NCBI GenBank assembly: GCA_963921425.1
Contig: OY992836.1
Location: 8,943,825-9,007,824 of the forward strand
Direction: 5' to 3'
Source: Dryas octopetala
Taxonomy: Eukaryota; Streptophyta; Magnoliopsida; Rosales; Rosaceae
DNA: 64,000 nucleotides
This document shows positions 20,794 to 30,968 of this stretch, one piece after another (positions within the stretch are counted from its first letter, which is position 1; each line of letters starts with the position of its first letter). The translations under genes and the position numbers were made by a program. The notes below the pieces were generated by a model, which had not been told where the DNA came from, made no database searches, and saw nothing but the letters and a program-made list of their open reading frames with translations.

Positions 20794-21848
20794 ATGGGAA
20801 ATAAGGATAATAATAGCAACAGTACTGCAAATGTTGGAAGTGGATCCCGAACTTCGGCAATATGGAATCCTCCAACTATAGCTATATTATGTGATCTGTG
20901 TATTAAGGAGGTGAATGCAGAAAATCATCCTGGTACTCATTTTAATAAAATTGGATGGGAAAGGTTGGTTGCAAATATTAATAAAGAGATAGAAAAACAA
21001 TATGATACATCACAATTGAAGAATAAGTGGGATGCACTCAAAATTGAATAGAAACTGTGGAAAGAACTAATTGGGAAGGAAACCGGTCTCGGGTGGAATA
21101 CGACTAGAAATATTGTTGATGCATCTGATGAATGGTGGCAAAACAAAATTCAGGTGTGTAAACTTATTACTTTTTAATGTTTTGTTTTTATTATAGTATG
21201 AATTCATAATAATGGTCACATATCTTTAAATTTCAGGTAAATTCGAAGTATGCAAAATTTCGTAAGAAGGGCATTAATCCTGATATGATGGAGAAGTTAG
21301 ATAGGATGTTCATGAACACCACTGGCACCGGTAAGCACGCTTGGGCACCTTCATCTGGTGCACTTCCAATAGAAAGTGAAGGGGATCCCAGGGATGATGT
21401 CATTGCAGTTGAAGATAGTGGTGATTCAGATGAGTTCATCAAAATTGAAACTAATGATCAAGTTGTGAAAAGTATTGAAGAAAGGGGCAAAAAGAGAGCA
21501 ACTAATCCAATTGATACACAAGTTAAGAAAGGAAGGAAAGGTAAAGTAGTTGTTGTAGGGGGAGGGAAGGTAGGAGGTGCTGCAAAATTATCTCAACAAA
21601 TTGATCGACTTGTTGATGTAGTTGGAAATAGAAGTGCTCCAGTATCATTGAATACATGTTTACAGGGTAGTAGTATTCTTGAAGTGATGCAAGCAGTTGA
21701 AACTCTACCTGGAGTAGAGCCTGGTAGCAAGTTGTGGTGGTTTGCAACTCAGTTATTCATATCTCAAGAGAAGAGAGAGATGTTTTCTTTCATGAAAGAT
21801 TCTGACCTCAAGCTACAGTTTCTTAATCATGAATTAGCTAACAAATAA
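20794..21848 (+). pseudogene. Harbinger Myb/SANT-like DNA-binding protein, one nonsense mutation
   Basis: Two exons, 20794-21153 and 21237-21848, joined at consensus GT/AG sites, give a frame of 323 residues apart from one stop. The N-terminal part (WNPPTIAILCDLCIKEV, then FNKIGWERLV and LKNKWDALK) is the Myb/SANT-like domain (Myb_DNA-bind_3 type) found in the partner protein of plant Harbinger elements. It helps bring the transposase to the element ends and into the nucleus. The codon after LKIE is TAG (about 21049), where family members carry Trp (TGG) in the K-W-KLWKELIGKETGLGW context, so a single base change breaks the gene. The second exon has a basic stretch (KKGRKGK) and a C-terminal helix typical of this family. 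Confidence 0.85.
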
Positions 21849-22116
21849 GTAGGAGAGATCGACTATTTTATTTTTTTAAAGACATGATTTGCTTATTTTG
21901 TGTTTATTTTATATTATGTTATTGACATTATTGTTTGAATTGGTTATTTTTATTTGGATTGCTAACTTATTATATTTGACTATTATTTGGATAATTTTTG
22001 TTTGTTTTGGTGTTATTTGTTATGATTATTTTTTATATTTTTGTATTTAATATTTGTAAGCATGGTGGAATGATGTTTCATGAAAACAAATACAACTTGC
22101 AGGTTTATTTTAGAGT

Positions 22117-23475
22117 ATGGACATTTCGGAAGATGAAGAGACAAACCAAATTATATGCATATGTGCTCAAACTATTGAACTTTATTATCTGAAATATATT
22201 TATAAAAATTCTTGTATGGATTCTTCTCAAATAGGTAATATTTGATTGATGGGAGTATTAGAAGAAAATGATAGTCGTTGTCATGCATAACCTATTTAGG
22301 ATGGACAAAGATGTCTTTATAAGATTATGTGATGACTTGCAAGTCAATTATGGGTTAAAGGGTAGCACGAGAATGGGTGCTGCTGAGATTTTGGGAATGT
22401 TTTTACACATTTTAGGACATGGTGCAGGAAATAGGCTAGCACAAGAACGATTTCAACATTCTGGTGAGATTGTTAGTAGATATTTTGGTATTTTACTAGA
22501 TATTGTATGTCATATGGCTATAGATGTCATAAAACCATTGGATCCCGAGTTTAAAACAGTCCCACCAGAAATAATGAGAGATTCCAGATATATGCCTCAT
22601 TTTAAGATAATTATTATACTTTTTTTTTTTTTTCATGTACATTAGAGTTTATAATTTTATGACAAGCATTTCTTATTATCATTTGTAGGATTGTATTGGT
22701 GCTATTAATGGAGTACATGTGCATGCTTCAACACCTCCTTGTGATCAAGTACCATATATTGGAAGGAAGGGACTACCAACACAAAATATAATGGTTGCAT
22801 GCAATTTTGACATGCAATTCATATTTGCATGTGCAAGTTGGGAAGGCACTGCTCATGATACAAGGGTATTCCTTTTGGTTCTACGAGATCATATTTTGAA
22901 TTTTCCTAAACCTCCAAATGGTAATTTTTAAGAAAAAAATGTGTACATAATTTAACTTCTTGTTGCAATTTATAAGTAAACGTTATATCATAAACCATAT
23001 ATATCTTTTATTTTCAGGAAAATATTATCTAGTGGATGCAGAATACCCACAAATGAAAGGTTTTTTGGGACCATATAAAGGTGAAATGTATCATCTTCCT
23101 GATTTCCATAGGGGTACTCAACCAATGGGTTTTAAAGAAGTATTCAACCAAGCACATTCTTCTCTTAGGAGCGTTATTGAACGTACTTTTGGAGTGTGGA
23201 AAAAAAGATGGAATATATTACGAGACATGCCTAGTTATCCATTCAAGAAGCAAGTGAAAATAGTTATTGCAACCATATCACTTCATAACTATATAATAAG
23301 GTATGCCCAACGTGATTGTCATTTTGAAGAAAGTGGAGATGACCCAAATGACATCCTAAGTAAATCGATAGGATGGGAAGCTTATGCACAAGAAGAAGAT
23401 GGTCAAGTAGCTCAAGAATTGGAGGCACTGAGGAATAATATTGCTGCAAGTTTAATGAGTGCGTCATCTATTTAG
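22117..23475 (+). pseudogene. Harbinger DDE transposase (plant ALP1-like family), decayed
   Basis: Exons at about 22117-22616, 22689-22920 and 23018-23475 reconstruct a DDE-4 (ALP1/HARBI1-like) nuclease. Motifs seen: RMDKDVFIRLC near the N-terminus, GAINGVHVHA, CASWEGTAHDTRVF, YYLVDAEYP, and IERTFGVWKKRW with HNYIIR near the end. Lesions: a TGA at about 22243 and a frame change near 22285 in exon 1; the first splice donor reads AAG|AT instead of AAG|GT (22616/22617); and the first catalytic Asp of the usual GAIDG motif is Asn. The second Asp (VDAEYP) and the Glu (IERTFG) are kept. Encoded protein would not be active, so the element now depends on relatives for movement. Confidence 0.85.
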
Positions 23476-24504
23476 ACATTTTAATATATATTTATGTAGG
23501 AGTAATTTAGTTATTTTTATAAATAAATTTGCCCAAGATTATTTAATATTGATGCAGTATGTAGGATTTAACATACAACATTGGTTAGCATTCAAATTTC
23601 ATTACTTATTCAATTAAAATTATGGTTCTTCAATGTGCCATTGAAATTATGTATCGTATTAATTTGTACTATTAATTTTTTTTTTGTTGAGAAATAAAAC
23701 ATAATGGTTTGCAATTGTTTTCTAGCTAAAATTTTTCTGAAACGATGTGCCAAACATAATAAGTTCATTTGTGTATGTTGATATATATATATATATATAT
23801 AGATTTCTATATTCTTTTTTCTTGCAAAGTGAAAGTTATGAAAAAACTTAACAAAAAAAATGTATAAACGCAAGTGGAAGTGGTTTTTTAACCAAACAAG
23901 TAACTGTAAATTAAGCACTTTCAATATCATGTCCATTTTAGTCATTATATACAGTCAAAGCACTTTTAATACTAATATTTACCAAACACATAAGAATCGT
24001 TTTTTGTATCCACAACACGTTTCATAATATAGTTTACCAAACACTCAACTATTTTATTTCACAGCTGATTATAATCACAGCATATTTGACAGTGATTATT
24101 TTCACAGCACAGCAGTACCAAATTAGCCCTTAGTAATTCAGAAATGATTTTCACTATGTCCTTTACAAATCATGATGGACAAAAATGCTAACATATCCTT
24201 GAATTACAATGATTTGTAAAATATAATCTCAAAATTATAACAATTGAAATTACATAACCAAAGTGGAACTTAACTCAAATTACATGGGCTAAAAGTGAAC
24301 ATTAGCCATAAAAATATGCACCATTGGATTAATTATCTAATGGCTCTTATAAAATAGTGGCTCATTTTACACATTCTGAAATAATGAGTTTAATGTCCAT
24401 TTAGTGGTTGTTAGGTATAATGGCATACGTTGTAAATAATTGAAAAACGTATGAACAAGAGAATCCATTTTTATTACTCGAAATTCCAATGTTCAATTAA
24501 TTAA

Positions 24505-25890
24505 CTAATTTAGTTTGTTGACGAGGTTGACCAACGATACAAGTGCAACGTCGACAGCATCCTTAAACCCCAAATTAGGTGCATTGGGGTGTGCATAAGT
24601 GAGACTTGGGATCAAATCTATAATGTTTTCACGCATCATCTCAACCTTGTCGCTCGGAATCTTCATCAGCTCATCTTCAATTCGTTTACTCGCATTAATA
24701 ATGCTTGTCTGATCTAAATACACCGAGTACGTGCTTACATCCTCAGGCAAAAACCACGCATACTGAGTGTATGCCGTGTGGGGAGAAAAGAAAACCGGTA
24801 TGCAACCGGCAAGCACCGAGTCAAACGTTGACCGCCGAGTCGCCGTGTCACCGGGCGGTTGTAAGCAGAACACGGACTCCGTCATCACCCTCACCACCTC
24901 ACTGGCCTGCCAGCACTTGGCTTTCCCACTCCCAGCGCAGTTTAAGAGGAAGCAACGAGTCGACTCGTTGCATTGCCTTATCAACTCGTTCCGAATATTC
25001 CCCTCGTAATTTCTAGGCGCACCAACGAAAGAAAACAAGTGGGATCGTTCCAATCGCCTCATCTTGTTCTGCCACGTCACCATCTCCTGCCACGTGGAGG
25101 GGTGGAAGTAGGAAGGGTATGGTATACCGTGCTGGTTCGACAGGAATGGATGTGTCTCGATAATCAACGCCGACATGTTTTTCATAGCGGGTAGTGTTAG
25201 GAGGGAGTTGGCTCCGGTGTCGTACGAGACATTAATATAGTTCCCCATGAAATTCCATACGACTGTCCCCAGGGTCATAAAGTGGTCCCTACCATTGTAC
25301 TTCTGCCACGTAGGCTGGGCCTGAATGTAGTCAGCCAAGCCAACCGCGAGCTCGTTGCGAGCCGTGGCGTTAGGTTCCTCGAATGTCTTCAAGGAGTAAA
25401 AGCCGCCGTAGAAGGGGACGTAGAAAAGGTTCGCATGTGCGGGGTCCCAGATGCGACAAGGGTGGTTCAACACACGTGCGTGGAAGATGATCTCTGCCGT
25501 GAACTGGTTGGTGGCGAACCAGCTTGTGGAGGAAGCGTTGGGAATAATCAGTGGCTGGCCGAGTCCAGAATTTGCCACTTCAGCACACATGTTGATGTGC
25601 ATCCTTAGCTTGTTGCACTGGTCGAGGAGTCCGAGGTTGAATTGCGGCGGCAGAGTGTACACGTAGACCGACAGGCTTGGGTCGTCACACGTGGGGCCTA
25701 CTGCGAATGCTGATTTGGCGACGGTAAAGTTGTCGATGATCATGTGGTGGCGTTGTTGTTGGACGACGTCGTAAAGAAGCCAAGCAACTGATAGGAAGAC
25801 AAAAAGGAGAGCACCGCACCTGATGAAGTGAAATATTGCTTTGTTTTTTGGGAACTTATGGATTGCCTTGTCTCTCTCAACTTCCCCCAT
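24505..25890 (-). CDS. MUR3-like GT47 glycosyltransferase, copy C2
   Basis: Intronless, 461 residues from the first ATG (25890); as in C1 the B-type start position reads TTG. Membrane segment at about 22-41, exostosin domain from about 73. It differs from C1 at about 20 residues. Several fall in conserved blocks: the TWDPARA block shared by C1, A and B reads IWDPAHA (Thr147 to Ile, Arg152 to His), and the C-terminal sequon NATN has become NAPN. On the other hand C2 keeps the TLPPQFN strand that C1 has lost. The frame is intact and the promoter block is conserved, so it may be expressed, but the changes in TWDPARA suggest relaxed constraint or altered activity. Its 3' flank was separated from B2 by the Harbinger insertion. 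Confidence 0.87.
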   Translation of the reverse strand: MGEVERDKAIHKFPKNKAIFHFIRCGALLFVFLSVAWLLYDVVQQQRHHMIIDNFTVAKSAFAVGPTCDDPSLSVYVYTLPPQFNLGLLDQCNKLRMHINMCAEVANSGLGQPLIIPNASSTSWFATNQFTAEIIFHARVLNHPCRIWDPAHANLFYVPFYGGFYSLKTFEEPNATARNELAVGLADYIQAQPTWQKYNGRDHFMTLGTVVWNFMGNYINVSYDTGANSLLTLPAMKNMSALIIETHPFLSNQHGIPYPSYFHPSTWQEMVTWQNKMRRLERSHLFSFVGAPRNYEGNIRNELIRQCNESTRCFLLNCAGSGKAKCWQASEVVRVMTESVFCLQPPGDTATRRSTFDSVLAGCIPVFFSPHTAYTQYAWFLPEDVSTYSVYLDQTSIINASKRIEDELMKIPSDKVEMMRENIIDLIPSLTYAHPNAPNLGFKDAVDVALVSLVNLVNKLN

Positions 25891-26028
25891 TGTTGGAGGT
25901 GTTTGATTTGAGGAAAAAATGAAGAACAACAACAATAATAAGAGAAATTAACAAGAATATGGTTTTGGTGGTGATCGACTGTGTGATACAGAACAACTTC
26001 TCTGCGATTGATCGATCATCACATGCAT

Positions 26029-26053
26029 GAAGGTTCTATATATTGTTCTACTG
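26029..26053 (-). promoter_or_regulatory. Conserved TATA block of GT47 copy C2
   Basis: The minus strand reads GTAGAACAATATATAGAACC, as in C1, about 150 bases before the ATG. Beyond 26107 the sequence is the original, undisturbed C upstream region. Confidence 0.55.
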
Positions 26054-26107
26054 TAGGAGGCCACTCACATTTTTTGTTTTACACCACCAATCTTAGCACT
26101 ATTTGAG

Positions 26108-27546
26108 TATAATTATATAGACAATTTTGCCCTTCTTTATTTGTAAAAAGCATCCTATGTAGTCTATTATTATTGACATAAGCTTTGGCGTTTTTTGTTT
26201 AGCAGGAAATCAGATTAGAAATGAGTCATTGTATCTCAATCCATCAAAACATATATGGTATTTGGTAAGCTTGGAATGGAAACATAATTAAGGAATTCAT
26301 TGGAGTCAATCCCGTTGAACAGGTGGAATCTGGAGATGGGATTTAGTTTCCCAATCCATCATAACATTGGATTTCTTTTGCTTATTAAATCATTGAATTT
26401 GATTAACTTTGAAATTAAGGAAACATAATTAAGGAATTGACTCAAGCCAGTACTGTTGAATGAGTGGAATAGAAATACCGGAGGGGCATTTTTCAACCAA
26501 AGCAATCACCTTGTGTTTTTTTTTCAATGCTTTAATTAATATGCCTTTAAATTGGAGCCATATGCAATTTTTTCAATCAACTTTTGCATATTCGATGCTC
26601 GATGGAAAACATTTTCGTTTTATATTATATAAAATGTTGTAAATATAATTTTTTTGAGAGCCGAAGCAAAGATAATATATTAAATCATGCAAGGTCATAC
26701 AATAGCAACCACATCTTCCCGAATGAAATTAAGAGTCCAACCAACCCGGACTCTCGATCACCATGCCGGCCAGGAACAAGCAGCATTACAACTTAACGTA
26801 AATATTATTAATAACGGACAAGTCAACATTTTTAATGAAATTGTTGACGGAACAAGGTAAAATGAGACACGAATATAAGTTATAGGTGGTAATTATCTGG
26901 AACAAAAAAACTTTCAGGTGACAATATAAGAATGAGTTACAGTTTTGGGTGGTAAATGAATAATTAAACCTTAATACGTACTATATAAATAAAATGAGAA
27001 TAGTTAATTCAATGTAAATAGCAGCACTAAAGTAAGGGGAGCTAAGCGTTGAATTGATAGCATGCTAGTTCTGATCTTTTTTCTGGCCACATTGTTAACA
27101 AGATAATCAATTTTGCGTGCTGACTGCTGAGAGTGAGAGGAAAAGATGAAGACAAAAGTTGGCACATGAATGGACTGAATACCTACCTCTAAAAACAGAC
27201 TTTCTGTAATCTTTTAGATGGTTGTTACGTACGTTTTATACTGATTGCTTAATATATAAAGTTTGTGGACAAAAATATTTATTTTTAGAATTCGTAAACT
27301 AAATTGAGATAAGGGCCAAATTTCATAGAACAACTTTACACTACCTTTTACAATGTTGAAGCTAGTGACCACTTGCTCGGGCTTCAAATTGTGCTAATAA
27401 TGGATGGGCTATTACTTTTGATTTCTTAGGTTCATTTGTAAATTTAGCTAGAACAAGACTAATGTTTAAAGTATGATTTCTCTTATCTAGGTCATTATTA
27501 AATTTTGCTCAAATATTAGCGTTCCTTACAATTATGAATATTATTG
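26108..27546. other. Intergenic region between GT47 copies C2 and D
   Basis: No gene seen. The phrase GGAAACATAATTAAGGAATT occurs twice (about 26278 and 26419), suggesting a small decayed repeat. The rest is AT-rich and featureless to my reading. Confidence 0.5.
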
Positions 27547-27554
27547 AGTTGCAG

Positions 27555-28772
27555 CAAGGTATTAAATTTCAAAATTTTCGGTGAAATTTCATCGAAAATT
27601 TCGTTTTTTTAGGATTTCGAAATTAAAACACATGTTTAATAATTTTTCAGGAAGATTAATTTAGAAAATTTTGGCGAAATTTACCGAAATTTACCAAAAT
27701 TTATCGAAATTTATCGAAATTTTCATATTTTCTATTTTCTCCAACTTCAGAAATTCACCAAAAATAGCTCGAGACTCCAAATAATTCACCGAAAAATTCT
27801 ACGAACTCGTATTGATGAGTACTAATTTCCTATAATCTCAAAATAGTCAAATTGCTTTCAAAACAATTATGAAAATCCTACACTTATAACTTAATTCTGA
27901 AAAAAATAATAATCGCCAAATTCTTGAATTTTCATTTTCTAAAATTCATTTCCACACAACTAAGCTCTAAAACCACAACCAAAGGTCTAAGTTAGTTAAA
28001 ATAAATTTAAAGAAATTTTTAATTCCTTTAAACAAATTTGAAATATTTAAATAACAGAATTACCATAAGCCAAAATTTGGGTTGTTACACTTAGTGAAGA
28101 CAAAGCTTGGCTAGGTGAGAGGCACGGGAAAAAAGGAAGGAAAGATAAAAAAAAAAAGACTGAAGAGAGAGGCACAGGGAAAAAAAGTAAGGAAAAAAAA
28201 AAGAAAAAAAAGGAGGGGGGGTTTGGGGCCTTTAGGCAATTGGAAAGAAAAAAAAAAGTTTGGAATTTCATTTAGTTATTTTAAACCTTAAACTTTAATA
28301 TATTTCTGTATAAAAAAATAATTAAAAGTATCCTAAAGGGCCTAAAACCTAATATCCTAAAGAATATAGAGTATATAGGGTTTAATGTATAGATTATAGA
28401 GTATAAAGAGTATTAGGGTATATAGAATATATAGAGTATTAGGGTTTAGATTTTAGTGTATAATTAAATTATACAGTATAAAGAATATATTAATTTTATT
28501 TATTCATTATACTAATTTTATTTAACAGTATTTGCTCCAACGCGCATTATATTCACCTTATATCACATGAAATATACTATATAATTTGATTTCTTCAATA
28601 TTTTTTTATCAATTTAGTAGATAATATTTTAAACAAATATATGGTAAAGTTTCATTAAAAATTTTCATATTTTGATAGCAATTTCCGTCGTTTTCGTCTA
28701 ATTTTTGTCGAAATTTAAAAATCTTTGAAATTTTCATCGAAATTTCTTTGAAATCCAAAATTTAATTCCTTG
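27555..28772. mobile_element. hAT-like non-autonomous element, 1218 bp
   Basis: The ends CAAGGTATTAAATTT and, reversed, CAAGGAATTAAATTT are inverted repeats starting with the CA-R-GG pattern common in hAT elements. An 8-bp direct repeat, (A/G)GTTGCAG, flanks it (27547-27554, 28773-28780; one mismatch). The interior has many AAATTTC/GAAATTT motifs and a polypurine tract around 28120-28260. No transposase. The right half is repeated at 41030-41782. Confidence 0.7.
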
Positions 28773-28780
28773 GGTTGCAG

Positions 28781-29325
28781 CAAATGTATTATTTTACGCC
28801 TTTTTATACAGTGGTTATATTCTAATTTGATATTTATGAACCCTTTTTTTTGTTATGGTTTCTTTGACCCCCTTTACAATCACAAAACTATATGGTGCAC
28901 ATAAAAACATATATGTATATATATTTTTTTAATTTTTCAAATTTTCTTTTCCTTTAGTTTTCTCTATATATGTATATATACTGCCATTTTAATTACAATG
29001 ATAACGCCATGTTACAAGGTTAAATGCATATAACAAGAAGGAAAATATGACGGTATAAAGAGTTGGACCAGAGCCACGAAAGTGCAACCTTAATGCCAAA
29101 CCAATAGGGCTCTACATAATTAAATGTGGCTTATAGCCAATCAAAAAAATTAATTGAAACTAAATGCCTCCAAAAATAATTACATGCACACCTCACCTCA
29201 TATATGAGAGTGCAGAGGAATGCACAAAGTAGTGCTAGAATAATCTCCTCTGCTGAAAAATGGAGTCAATTAGCTTTATAATTATTTGCCAGCTGCCAAG
29301 ATCTAATTAATTAATACAAAATTAA
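28781..29325. other. 3' flank of GT47 copy D
   Basis: AT-rich, no gene or clear repeat seen. Confidence 0.5.
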
Positions 29326-30837
29326 TTATTTAACTATTTTGTTGACGTGCTTAGCCAATGATAGAAGCGCAATGTTAACAGCGTCCCGAAACCCCAAATC
29401 AGTCGCATTTGGGTGCGCGTAAGTCAAATTCGGGATCAAACCAATAATCTTCTGACGCATCATCTCAACCTTGTCGCTCGAAATCTTCATCAGCTCCTCT
29501 TCTATTCTCTTACTCGCCTTGCTTTTCTGATCTATGTACACCGAGTACGTGCTTTTTTCCCCAGGCAAAAACCATGCGTACTGAGTGTAAGCCGAGTGGG
29601 GCGAAAAGAAAACCGGTATGCAACCCGCAAGCACCGAGTCAAACGTCGACCGCCGAGTAAACGAGTCGCCGGGCGCTTGTAAGCAAAACACGGACTCACT
29701 CATCACCTTCATAATCTTACTCGGGTCCTGGCACTTATTTCCACCCCCATTATCCGACCTCGACTTACAATTTAAAAGCATGCAACGAGTTGACTCACCG
29801 CATTGCCTTATGAACTCGTTCCGAATTGCCGCCTTCCTTCTGGGCGCACCAATGAAAGAGAACAAGTGGGGCCTCTCCATCTGCCTCATCTTGTTCTGCC
29901 ACGTCACCATCTCCTGCCACGTGGACGGGTGGAAGTACGAAGGGTAGGGTATACCGTGCTGGTTCGGTCCTTTCGAGGGAAGTCTCTCAATGATGAGCAC
30001 CGACATGTTTTTGGCGGCGGGGAGTTTTAGGAGGGAGCCGGCTCCGTAGTCACGCGCGTTTGTCTTCCGCATGAAATCGTATACGATCCTCCCCAGGACC
30101 ATAAAGTGGTCCTCACCGTTGTGCCGCTGCCACCAAGGCTGGGCCTGAATAAAGTCAACCAAGCTGACGTCGAGCTCGTCGCGAGCCGTCAGGTTACGTT
30201 CGCGGAACTTGCTGGAAGCGTGAAGGCCGCCGTAGTATGGGACGTAGAAGAGGGTCGCGCGTGTGGGATCCCACGTGCGACAGGGATGGTTTTCCACGCG
30301 CGCGTGGAAGATCATCTCCGCCGTGAACTGGTTGGTGGCGAACCAGCTGGCGGCGGTGGAGGAGTCCATGTGGGAAAGTGGCTGGCCGAGTCCGGAATTG
30401 GCCACGTGCGGACACATGTCGGTGTGGATGTTTAGGTTGTGGCAGTGGTCGAGGAGTTGGCGGTTGAACTGCGCCGGCAAAGGGTATACGTAGACTGACA
30501 TGTTTTTGTCGCACGTGGGGACTGTGAGCGGTGATTTCGTGGTGGTGGTGGTGGTGGTGGAAATGTCGTCGTGGTCGTTGTTGTTCGTGCCATTTTGGGT
30601 TTTGTTAACGAGATGGTCGTATTCATGATGATGAGGTTGTTGTTGTTGTGCGATAACATTGTCGGTGGATGGGAACCAAAAGATGAGCCAAACAGCCGAT
30701 AGAATGAGAAAGAGGAAAGCACCGAACCTAATGAGGTGGGAAATTTTGAGGGTGAAGTGTAGTGTTTGTTTGTTGTTGTTGTAGTTGTAGCAGCTCTCTC
30801 TCGCCGGAGTTGGAGGCGTTGACTTTTCGAAATACAT
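29326..30837 (-). CDS. MUR3-like GT47 glycosyltransferase, copy D
   Basis: Intronless, 503 residues from the only usable ATG (MYFEKSTPP); the frame extends ten codons upstream but without an ATG. The cytosolic tail is Asn-rich (NYNNN), the membrane segment lies at about 37-55, the stem is His/Asp-rich and ends in a run of seven Thr, and the exostosin domain starts near 112. Blocks: TWDPTRATLFYVPYYGGL, HGIPYPSYFHPS, PGDSFTRRSTFDSVLAGC and VFFSPHSAYTQYAW. It groups with copy A (PGDSFTRRS, CHNLN), so A and D flank the B/C duplicates. Homology to the other copies stops about 25-30 bases before the ATG, where an inverted repeat begins and no TATA block like theirs is present. It may therefore be regulated differently or be poorly expressed. 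Confidence 0.88.
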   Translation of the reverse strand: MYFEKSTPPTPARESCYNYNNNKQTLHFTLKISHLIRFGAFLFLILSAVWLIFWFPSTDNVIAQQQQPHHHEYDHLVNKTQNGTNNNDHDDISTTTTTTTKSPLTVPTCDKNMSVYVYPLPAQFNRQLLDHCHNLNIHTDMCPHVANSGLGQPLSHMDSSTAASWFATNQFTAEMIFHARVENHPCRTWDPTRATLFYVPYYGGLHASSKFRERNLTARDELDVSLVDFIQAQPWWQRHNGEDHFMVLGRIVYDFMRKTNARDYGAGSLLKLPAAKNMSVLIIERLPSKGPNQHGIPYPSYFHPSTWQEMVTWQNKMRQMERPHLFSFIGAPRRKAAIRNEFIRQCGESTRCMLLNCKSRSDNGGGNKCQDPSKIMKVMSESVFCLQAPGDSFTRRSTFDSVLAGCIPVFFSPHSAYTQYAWFLPGEKSTYSVYIDQKSKASKRIEEELMKISSDKVEMMRQKIIGLIPNLTYAHPNATDLGFRDAVNIALLSLAKHVNKIVK

Positions 30838-30868
30838 GAAGAACACCAACAACAATAAGAGAAACAAT

Positions 30869-30968
30869 GAAAGCTGAAATGAGGAATATTAATTCAAATA
30901 TTCAATCTTATTCGTAATGTTTGCAAATTCAAATATTATTCGCAATCTTATTCCGCATTTCAGCTTTC
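30869..30968. repeat. Inverted repeat just upstream of GT47 copy D
   Basis: GAAAGCTGAAATG (30869-30881) recurs inverted at 30956-30968, and the phrase AATATTAATTCAAAT recurs directly on both sides. The shuffled repeats replace the promoter block seen in the paralogues. Confidence 0.6.

Larger units (their letters stand above)
18743..24129 (+). mobile_element. PIF/Harbinger DNA transposon, 5387 bp, defective
   Basis: The element sits exactly between two TTA triplets (18740-18742, 24130-24132); unit 1 shows the unoccupied site with one TTA. Ends are imperfect inverted repeats (GGCCCCATTTGGTATTG and, reversed, GGGCTAATTTGGTACTG). It carries the two genes expected of this superfamily: a Myb/SANT-like DNA-binding protein and a DDE transposase, both on the plus strand and both damaged. 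TTA/TAA target choice, two-gene layout and protein motifs all agree. About 2 kb of non-coding, AT-rich DNA lies before the first gene. Confidence 0.93.
13591..26107. repeat. Tandem duplication, unit 2 (carries GT47 copies B2 and C2)
   Basis: Direct repeat of 4961-13590. It is longer only because of the 5387-bp Harbinger insertion at 18743-24129; without it the unit is about 7.1 kb, shortened by deletions in the two foldback elements and the 3' flank of B2. Confidence 0.9.

Noticed and set aside
28047-28271. Phe/Leu/Ser-rich small protein
   Set aside because: It is the translation of the polypurine tract inside the hAT-like element; the equivalent tract at 41016-41282 gives a different unrelated reading.
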